Assembly: GCA_016508695.1 (NCBI GenBank)
Contig: VNKQ01000010.1
Location: 124,001 to 188,000 of the forward strand
Source of the DNA: Hyphodiscus hymeniophilus
Taxonomy: Eukaryota; Ascomycota; Leotiomycetes; Helotiales; Hyphodiscaceae
DNA: 64,000 nucleotides
Direction: 5' to 3'
A program made the position numbers and the translations under genes. The notes beneath the pieces are model-generated. The model had not been told where the DNA came from. It saw nothing but the letters and a program-made list of their open reading frames with translations, and ran no database searches. Of the stretch, positions 57,001-64,000 are shown one piece after another; the first letter of the stretch is position 1; every line of letters starts with the position of its first letter.

Positions 57001-58300
57001 ATTGACCCTTTGAATCTTGAGGATGAGAGAGAGAGGTTAAGGTAGCTAGTTATGTACCACAGCTGGTGCAGTGAAGATTGCGATGTGTCATTGGCGGTAA
57101 ATGAGAGCCGTTGTTGTGTCTTTGTTGACGGTTGACTGTGTGACCGTGGGGAGTTTGAGAGGACTGGATTATTACTCGCGTAGTTGCCATGTACGACTGG
57201 ACGAACTACGAAATCACTGGAGGGCTGAGTCAAGCCTATTCTTGTCTTGTCCTGTCGAGTCGAGTCGAGTCGAGTCGAGTCTCGTGGTCTCTTGGGAGGA
57301 GGCTTTTCCTTTCGACCTCCTTCTCTCCCCATCCACATCCACTCTACTCTACTCTACCTTTACTCTGCTTCCATTGGGTTGGTTTCTGGGACCGGATGTC
57401 GGAGCTCTGAAAACGGCGCAGGTGCAATTCGTGAAGAAGGAGTTGAGTCACGTTATCTGATTCTTCTGACCACATGGGCAGACTCCAATACTCTCGAGGT
57501 GGCAAACCCAGAACGAACATCCATTGAGGTATCTAGACGTCTAGACTCCAAACTAGACTTCTACTCTACGCTCGAGTGTCCACCGTCTCCCGCGGCCTTC
57601 AGACCCTTGAGACCTCTCCGTACCTGTTGTTGACATGTTGTGTTGTTTCTGCTGCTGGCAGCCAAGGTGGGACCACGACGGATCCGGCATAGCGCTCATT
57701 GGAGAAGAAGCGGTAAGGCGCATGATGCAGGTTTAGGGGGGATTTCGAGGATTGCGTCTGCAGCAGACTACTGTCCTCTACTCTACGCTGTGCATGAAGG
57801 TAAGATTAGACATGGCCAATAGAAGTCGGTATCCCTCCTAGTCCCTCGACCATGGCGTTACGCAGAATGTCATGGAAGACTGCCAAGGGCGGCAACGCAT
57901 TTGACGCTGCATAACACCTCGTGACTGGCCACCGTGTCCAGACTGGGAGGGTGCGGTGAGACCATTGGATAAGAGTGACGCCTTCAATGTTGATGCGGCC
58001 AAGTGGCCAAGTGTCCTGATGAAGGGAGATGACACCCCTCGCTGCTTTTGGACCACTCCTCTCATTGAGCAGTTCCAGGGAGAGCGGTCAGGTTTGGGTG
58101 TGAGTGGAGTCGAATCCAGATGGGCGGAGACCATGGGACCTGGGCAGATTGGGATTGCGGTGGCCGCTGTTGATTCGCGTGTCTGGGTGGGGCGGGATTC
58201 CTGGCGTTATGTGTCTGCATGCGTGTGTGAAACTCTGTTACTCGGTTGCATGCGAGTCTTATTGGCCTGATATTTCAGGATCCTCACCACTTCATCGAGA
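54032..58300. other. long gene-free interval
   Basis: More than 4 kb without a supported gene. It has homopolymer runs (T-run near 54057, A-runs at 55207-55227), a TTACTTA run near 55590-55618, a GATT run at 56118-56136 and a (GTCGA)n microsatellite at 57254-57280. Short frames are low-complexity. It probably holds the UTR4 promoter and far-upstream control sequence of the kinase gene; non-coding transcripts are possible. Confidence 0.4.
57254..57280. repeat. (GTCGA)n microsatellite
   Basis: Five tandem copies of a 5-bp unit, uninterrupted. Confidence 0.9.
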
Positions 58301-59766
58301 TCGTCACCTCATTCCCTCCCCTCCCCTCTCCCCTCCGCCCCACAGGATTTGCCGAGTCCTTCCCTTCCCTTCCCTTCCCTTCCCTTACTAAGAGTATCCA
58401 CCCAAACTCGCCCTCTCATACTTACCTATCCTATCTCGTCCACCCTCACCGTCCTTCCTCGTCCTCACCACCCTCACTACTCCCCCAACTCCAACTGCGT
58501 ATGATCTAGAGATTGGTCACATCTTCGTCGTTCGCATCCGTTTCTCTCCCTCCTCCTCCTCCTCTTCTCCTCCACCGCTCCGACTTCATTCACCCTTCTT
58601 CAACCTCATCGCCGTCCCTCACTCCTTCAGCTTCGCCTTCAATTCTGCGTCATCCGAGTCATTCGGCATTCACCCCGTTGCTCACAGCTACAGCTGCAGC
58701 AACCTTGACAGCAAAACAAAACAAAACAAAACAAAACAATCCGTCATACACCTGCTTCAATCGTCCTCCTAATACAACAATAATCCCTATCCATCAACCT
58801 CTCCAACTCTCGACTCCTCATTCCACTTCTTCCAAACCCATCCCGAGCCCGACCACATCGTCCTCGTACGGATAAGGCAGACGAAGAGCAAGCTCTTCGA
58901 CTTCCGGTTCCATCAACCCAACACCAGAAACACATGATTTCCAGTACGCCGGTAGAGGTTGTCTTCTGATAGACTTCTTCATTACATTCACCACGCTCGT
59001 CAGCTCGAAATCGGACCAACGAGCTGTTTTGATCGCTTTACGGCCATCCTACCACCTCCCCTTCCGCCTTCCACCATCTCACGCATAATATCTACGATAC
59101 AGTACAGCTGATTCCCATCGGCTGCCCTGCATTGTTCTCGGTTCGATCCTTCATCTTCAATCAACACCAGACAAACACTGCAACATTCAGTAGCACGTTC
59201 ACTCGTGCTGCATCCTGAGGTCTCACCACATCCTCAGACATTCGTTCCATATACACTCGACTTTCATGTCCCAATAACGACTTTCTCAACGTTCTCCAAG
59301 CGAATTTCCATCACTCTTAACTCTGTTCACGAGCAACAACAGCATTTCTTTTGTCCACCGCAATTCGATCACGTATACCCATCAATGAGCCTCTGACCCT
59401 ACTACGATACATCTGGAGTTTTCCGAAAGTTTACGTTCCGGCGGTTTGAACACATCTTTCCAGCGTTGCTACTTTGTCTATTCGCCTTACCTTCCAACGT
59501 TCCTCGATTCGACTTGTTGCCGCCGTCTTTTCAACCTCCAACCATCTCGAGCATAGCTCCCTGTTCCAATACCTTTGTTTAGAGAAGACAAAAGCATTTC
59601 TCGATTGTATTGCACCGTCAAGTCTTCAAGGCCTAAAAACATTTCGACTTGTACTACTATACACCTTCGGTTTCGACTACATACCTAATCTCACAAAGAC
59701 CCTAGAGTCATCCCCAACCCGTCACATCACCTTCCACCATCTTCCACGTCCTCACTTCCGCCAGTC
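58301..59766 (+). promoter_or_regulatory. pyrimidine-rich long 5' leader/promoter of the Ran1/Ksp1-type kinase gene
   Basis: The plus strand is strongly rich in C, T and A over about 1.4 kb, with CCTCCTCCTCCTC and (TTCCC)n tracts and (AAAAC)n at 58712-58739, as in long transcribed leaders of filamentous fungi. Mini upstream frames occur at 58501 (ATG ATC TAG), 58934 (11 codons plus stop), 59266 (ATG TCC CAA TAA) and 59385 (ATG AGC CTC TGA). The exact transcription start and any leader intron cannot be set from sequence. Confidence 0.5.
58359..58386. repeat. (TTCCC)n microsatellite
   Basis: About five tandem pyrimidine units in the kinase leader/promoter. Confidence 0.85.
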
Positions 59767-61695
59767 ATGGAATGCCTAAGAGATAGATTCTACGATGGTG
59801 TTGTCCTTGATGGACGATTTGAGACGATCTCCCCTCTCAATCATGGCTCCTTTGGTATGGTCTTCATGGCCAAAGACTTGCAGACGAACGATCTAGTTGC
59901 CATCAAGTGTTTGACCAAGAGATCTGCCACCGATGACATGGACATCTCTTTTGCTGTGGACGACAGATCAGAGGAGTTAGCATGCCATGCACGTCTAGGA
60001 TCACACCCCAATATCGTCAACCTTATCCATTCTTTCGAGACCGAGGCCCATATCTACATAGTGCTTGAATTCTGCTCCCGCGGTGACTTGTACGAGGCCA
60101 TCCGAACAGGAACTGGACCGTTGGAGACCGAGCATGTACGTCAGTTCATGCTTGAATTGGTCGATGCTGTCGCCTATATCCATGAGAAAGGCATGTTCCA
60201 CAGAGATATCAAGCCGGAGAACATCTTTCTCACCGAATCTGGAGAGATGAAGCTGGGAGATTTTGGTCTTGCTACCTCGGACAAATGGACATATGAAACT
60301 ACCGTTGGTAGTGACCGATACATGTCACCGGAGCAGTACGATTCTGATGGCGATGGTTATGCACCGGAGAAAGCCGATATCTGGGCCATTGGGATCTGCC
60401 TATTGAACATCCTTTTCTCCCGCAATCCGTTCATCACTCCCACCGAATCCGACCTCTTGTTTCGGGATTTCTCTCGAGACAGGCAATCGCTCTTCGATGT
60501 CTTCCCTACAATGTCTCAAGATACTTACGAGGTCATTACCCACTGTATGAGCTTGGACCCAAGCAAACGTTCCCTTGCTGGTACCCGAGAGGCTCTTGTT
60601 CGTGCGGTCAGCTTCACTACCTTTGATGATCCATTGGACGAGTTCTGTGGAACTGTCGATAGACCCATCATCGCTAGTGCCAACCGCGAGCCCCTTCGTA
60701 CTCCGTCAATCCAGAGCCCCCACGTCGACAACGGTTCATTCCCATGGGCCAAGGCCTTGCATGCCAGCCCACCTCAGCAATTCCGCCAACTCTCTGCCAT
60801 TCCTGATGACGAGAGCTATTCCGAGGATCTCTTCCCGGCCTCCGAAGCAAGCAACAAGGACTGGTTCTCCGTGGGCGAGCAGACACCTTCGATGGCCTCG
60901 GTACTTAACTCCTCTCTTGGTGCCTCCATGAAGTCAATGGCCATTCGACGACCCGCCAAGGTCAATCCACCTCGCGCCAGCCTCACTCCCATCTCAGGCT
61001 CCCTGCCCATCACCATGTCAAAGCCGAAGCCACTTCCATCCATTGCCTCGATCTTTGGCAGAAAGAATGAAGTGGTCTCGAAGAGCTGGAGTGATCTCTG
61101 GGATGAAGACATTGAGGAGGAAGAGGAAGAAGCCGAGAAGCAGTTGAAAGCACGTCAACTGCAGAACGCCCGGACCTGGAGTCACGGATCGGAAGACGAC
61201 ACGATCCGCCAGAGTGGCCCTTTGGCACCCAAGACTGCATCGTTTGTAAATATGCAAAAGTTGAATATGGCAGTGGAAAAGCCCGCTGCCAATGACATTG
61301 ACGGAGATATTGTGGCGGATGGTTTCTTCTTTCACGACACACCTACACCAGCCAAGATGATCCCTCAGTTACCTGCTCGCTATTCACCACCGTCCAAGCG
61401 TAACCCCACGGACAAATGGTCTGCTCTAGGCGAGCGTCGAAGAGCGTACACGGGCACATCGGACTCGGAGAAGTCTCCAGAATTGTGGAAGGCGCGGCGT
61501 AATGTTGGATTGGGCTTCACGGGTTTCGGAGCCGGCGTTTGGGATAGCAAAGCGAATATTATTAAGGATAAGACCAATGGTTGTCCTTGGGTTCGAGATA
61601 GGGCCTGGGATCAGAGACGCAGCCGGGAAAGGCAGGCGGATGTGGCGGATTTGGAGTGGGTTGGTGGGTTTGGCAATGACCTTCACCAATTGTAG
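59767..61695 (+). CDS. Ran1/Ksp1-type serine/threonine protein kinase
   Basis: Single exon, 642 residues. The kinase domain is at about 17-285: LNHGSFGMVFMAKD (first Gly of the loop is Asn), AIKCLTKR, HPNIVNLIHSFE, MFHRDIKPENIFL near 144, LGDFGLATSD near 166, SDRYMSPEQYD (SPE for APE), and ADIWAIGICLLNILF. This set is typical of the fungal Ran1/Pat1 - Ksp1/Sks1/Vhs1 group, which links nutrient signals to growth, filamentation and sexual development. The C-terminal half is Ser/Pro-rich and disordered, with an acidic stretch DEDIEEEEEEAEKQ and a conserved-looking tail (NVGLGFTGFGAGVWDSKANI, DLEWVGGFGNDLHQL). The start ATG opens MECLRDRFYDGVVLDGRFE, as in relatives. I leave the symbol blank, because the yeast paralogues cannot be told apart here. 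Confidence 0.92.
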   Translation: MECLRDRFYDGVVLDGRFETISPLNHGSFGMVFMAKDLQTNDLVAIKCLTKRSATDDMDISFAVDDRSEELACHARLGSHPNIVNLIHSFETEAHIYIVLEFCSRGDLYEAIRTGTGPLETEHVRQFMLELVDAVAYIHEKGMFHRDIKPENIFLTESGEMKLGDFGLATSDKWTYETTVGSDRYMSPEQYDSDGDGYAPEKADIWAIGICLLNILFSRNPFITPTESDLLFRDFSRDRQSLFDVFPTMSQDTYEVITHCMSLDPSKRSLAGTREALVRAVSFTTFDDPLDEFCGTVDRPIIASANREPLRTPSIQSPHVDNGSFPWAKALHASPPQQFRQLSAIPDDESYSEDLFPASEASNKDWFSVGEQTPSMASVLNSSLGASMKSMAIRRPAKVNPPRASLTPISGSLPITMSKPKPLPSIASIFGRKNEVVSKSWSDLWDEDIEEEEEEAEKQLKARQLQNARTWSHGSEDDTIRQSGPLAPKTASFVNMQKLNMAVEKPAANDIDGDIVADGFFFHDTPTPAKMIPQLPARYSPPSKRNPTDKWSALGERRRAYTGTSDSEKSPELWKARRNVGLGFTGFGAGVWDSKANIIKDKTNGCPWVRDRAWDQRRSRERQADVADLEWVGGFGNDLHQL

Positions 61696-61907
61696 TCGAG
61701 TTTCTTTCTCTACGCCTTTTCGCCCTGGTCTATAACCTCGATGCAAGTTGTTCAGAATATGATTCATGAATGGGTTGATCGGTGGTCTTGATAAGGATGG
61801 GGTTAGGGGGAATCAGCTTTGGCTCGCTTTTCTGTGTATTAGTTTATCCTCGGACTTCGAAATACCAGACAATTACCCACTCTACACATAGTCCAGATGC
61901 ATTGTGA

Positions 61908-61989
61908 CCATTGATCGTATCAGGTTACTAAGTTGGTTCATCTTCTAGATTTTCGTGACCTCCATTGATCGTATCAGGTTACTAAGTTG
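61908..61989. repeat. 28-bp direct repeat, 54-bp period
   Basis: CCATTGATCGTATCAGGTTA and the following eight bases occur identically at 61908-61935 and 61962-61989, in the 3' region of the kinase gene. Confidence 0.9.
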
Positions 61990-62482
61990 AATCATTTACC
62001 TACTAGATTTCCCTAGAATGTCAACAAAGGTAGGTAGGTAGCTACGCATTAAGGACCGCGTGCATCCTTGTGCTCAAAACAGAACGAACGTCGAGGAGCC
62101 GGGTAAGCTACTCGCTTACCTACCTTACCCACCGAAGCGAACCTAAGATCGACGTGAGAAGCTGGTGGAAGTGCGTGCATGCGGTGTGGTAACCGCAATA
62201 CATATACATCTCCACGATAATCAACCTACCCATTCGGTCGACCTCCTATCCATTCATTCATCGATCGGCCTCTGTACAGGGTACCAGCGCTAACGTCTAT
62301 AGAAAAGGAATTGGACGTTCATTGCTATTGCTATTGCTATCTCGTGCTACCTTTATTGTTTTGTTTGGTTCGTTCCGCTACTCTGCTACTCTGGTGGGAA
62401 GACGAAGGAGTCAGGTTCGTCTGGTCTGGCTCGTCTAGGTCCATTCCCAGGAGGGCTTATCTAAGGTAGTCTAGAGAACAAA

Positions 62483-62530
62483 TCATCCAGCTCATCCAGC
62501 TCATCCAGCTCATCCAGCTCATCCAGCATC
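62483..62530. repeat. 9-bp tandem repeat (CATCCAGCT)n in SDR leader
   Basis: About five copies end 16 bases before the SDR start codon. Confidence 0.85.
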
Positions 62531-62545
62531 CAGCCCCAACCAACC

Positions 62546-64000
62546 ATGTCCACGACACACCCCTCCTTCGGTCCCCGCACCACGGCGACAGAGGTAGCGA
62601 GTTCTTTCGGGGATGGCATCAGAGGGAAGACGGGTATGTTACGGCTTTTCCTTTTATGTGCTTCGTCCTGGTGAATTTTGGTGGTTTTTTGTGGGGGGGG
62701 GGGAGAGTTGTGCTTTTACTTTTGAGGTTTTGAGGGTTTGAGTTTTGAGGTGTTGAGTTTTGAGGGTTTGAGGTTTGAGGTTTTGGGCTCTTGGCTTGCT
62801 CTCTTGCTCTCTTGCTCTCTTGCTCTCTTGCTCTCTTGCTCTCTTGCTCTCTCGCTCTCTCGCTTAGCCCAGTAGCTGACACCCACCCCAAAGTCGTCAT
62901 CACAGGCGCATCGCCCAACTCACTCGGCCACGCCCTCGCCCTCTCCATCGCATCGCAAGGGCCGCGCCTCCTCGTCCTCGCCTCGCGATCAGAGCACAAC
63001 CTCCGTGCAGTCGTCGAGGACCTGACGAGGTCCTTCCCGGGCGTGAAGATCCGTGTCGTTGTCCTGGACCTCGCGGATAAGGGGAGCGTAAGGGAGGGGG
63101 CGGGGTGTATTAGGGGTTTGGTCCGTGGTGAGGGTGAGGGTGACCGAGATGGAGGGGTGGACTTCTTGTTCAATAACGCGGGCGTCAATTGTAGCGAAAA
63201 GCGCTTTGGTAGGGGGTATGGATATGGCACGGGGAACGGGGTGGAAAAGGAAGAGGAAGGCGTCGAGTTGCAGTTCGCTACGAACCATCTCGGGCCTTTC
63301 CTCCTGACGAACCTCCTAATTCCCGTACTGAGGAAGGGCAGTCGGATCGTCATGACGAGTAGCGAGGCGCATGTGATCTCTCCGGTGCGGTTCAGTGATC
63401 TGTACGTCTCGTCTCCTCTTTCCATTATCCATCTCATTCCTACATCCCCCTAAAGCAAGAACTCATCCACAGTAGCAACCAGCATCTCGGCGCAACGGTG
63501 GACGCGGAAGACGCGCCGAGGAGGGGCTTGCCTGCGGGCATCCTGCGGAACGACGGCGGGTACGAACCAGCCGTCGCGTACGGGCAGAGCAAGACGGCGA
63601 ATGTGCTGATGGCTGTGGGGTTGAACGCGAGGGTGTTGAGGACGAGGGGGGTCGAGAGCTTTGCTGTGATGCCTGGTAGTGAGTTTCCATCTCCATCTCT
63701 TCATCCATACCCACGGATGGACGGATGCTAGGACGTGAAAGACACTGATGAGAGGTCTATCGCAGCAATCATGACGGGACTCGTGAGGGACATGGATCAG
63801 AAGAGTAGGGAGGGCCTGACTGCATCGACGAAGTTCTGGAAAGACATTCACCAGGGCGCTGCTACCATGCTCGTCGCTGCTCTAGATCCCAAGCTGAGCT
63901 GTGAGTCGACCCTTACTGTCTGGTCAGTCATGCATGGGGTACATACATGTTGACTATTCACAGCCGAGAACGGCGTCTACCTGGCTGATTGTCAAGTCGG
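62546..64000 (+). CDS. short-chain dehydrogenase/reductase, 3' end beyond window
   Basis: Five exons seen, 62546-62633, 62894-63401, 63473-63678, 63766-63900 and 63964 onward; the gene runs off the window after about 325 codons. The NAD(P)-binding fold has VVITGASPNSLGHALA (TGxxxxxLG form) split by intron 1, then LDLADKGS, FLFNNAGVN and TNHLGPFLL. Catalytic residues are Ser in IVMTSSEAH and Tyr/Lys in AYGQSKTANVL (YxxxK). The layout resembles retinol-dehydrogenase/WW-oxidoreductase-like SDRs common in fungi; the substrate is unknown. Intron 1 (260 nt) carries large microsatellites. For intron 3 the GTGAGT donor at 63679 was preferred, giving MPGTIMTGLVRDM, over a nearby GTAGTG. Confidence 0.88.
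62796..62865. repeat. (TTGCTCTC)n minisatellite in SDR intron 1
   Basis: About seven near-perfect 8-bp units followed by two TCGCTCTC variants. They are preceded by a (TTTGAGG)-like run at about 62720-62785 and an 11-base G run at 62693-62703. Confidence 0.9.

Larger units (their letters stand above)
61696..62545. other. spacer between kinase and SDR genes
   Basis: Kinase 3' region, then the promoter and leader of the dehydrogenase gene. Contains the repeats listed at 61908 and 62483. No other coding signal. Confidence 0.4.

Noticed and set aside
58513..58875. 120-codon Ser/Pro/Thr-rich plus-strand frame
   Set aside because: It is a translation of CT-rich leader and (AAAAC)n repeat, not a protein-like sequence.
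62619..63437. 272-codon minus-strand frame in the SDR gene
   Set aside because: It is antisense to SDR exon 2 and its repetitive Arg/Glu/Gln part is a translation of the TTGCTCTC repeat.

Overview
This window is nuclear DNA of a filamentous ascomycete (Pezizomycotina; a leotiomycete is possible but is only a guess). The signs are short GT-AG introns of about 44-180 nt with CTAAC/CTGAC-like branch sites, fungal housekeeping genes (GCN2, VPS18, CWC2, STE11, an ARG7/argJ orthologue, UTR4, PHA2, HTD2-like, UreF), an intron-containing tRNA-Lys, and one AT-rich retrotransposon carrying the CpA-to-TpA mutation pattern of repeat-induced point mutation (RIP). Intron-exon structures were worked out by hand from splice signals and frame; for the genes annotated as intact the exon lengths sum to whole codons (the last gene leaves the window before its end).

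Layout. 0-2.2 kb: two broken genes, a 2EXR-domain gene with a frame break and a methyltransferase-like gene with one in-frame stop. 3.2-8.6 kb (minus): GCN2, the amino-acid-starvation eIF2alpha kinase, head-to-head with the mitochondrial ornithine acetyltransferase gene (8.9-10.5 kb, plus); the 348-bp interval between them has a perfect TGACTCA Gcn4/CPC1-type site. 11.4-15.4 kb: CWC2 splicing factor, urease accessory UreF, and a MARVEL-like membrane protein. 16.3 kb: tRNA-Lys(CUU). 16.8-18.2 kb: secreted, probably GPI-anchored aspartyl protease. 18.2-21.5 kb: no supported gene. 21.5-24.5 kb: VPS18.

24.7-31.2 kb: a complete Ty3/gypsy LTR element (143-bp LTRs, 5-bp target duplication ATTCC) whose pol has been destroyed by substitutions while keeping one reading register over about 3.6 kb. 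It starts 181 bp from the VPS18 start codon. 31-40 kb: STE11 MAP3K with a long leader, a gamma-glutamylcyclotransferase-like gene, and a GNAT acetyltransferase. 40.8-50.5 kb: a large PH + leucine-rich-repeat protein, an HTD2-like dehydratase, prephenate dehydratase (PHA2), and an unusual shortened Hsp70-like protein lacking much of the ATPase domain. 52.5-54.0 kb: enolase-phosphatase UTR4 with a 706-nt intron. 54-58.3 kb: long gene-free stretch. 58.3-61.7 kb: Ran1/Ksp1-type kinase with a long pyrimidine-rich leader. 62.5 kb to the edge: a short-chain dehydrogenase cut by the window.

How the genes fit together. Several take part in amino-acid metabolism or its control (GCN2, ornithine acetyltransferase, PHA2, UTR4), but only GCN2 and the ornithine acetyltransferase gene share a regulatory interval. 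There is no biosynthetic gene cluster, CRISPR array or obvious defence system. The most unusual items are the pseudo-ATPase Hsp70-like protein, the methyltransferase with a single nonsense codon, the frame-preserved RIPped retroelement, and the GCN2/ornithine acetyltransferase arrangement.
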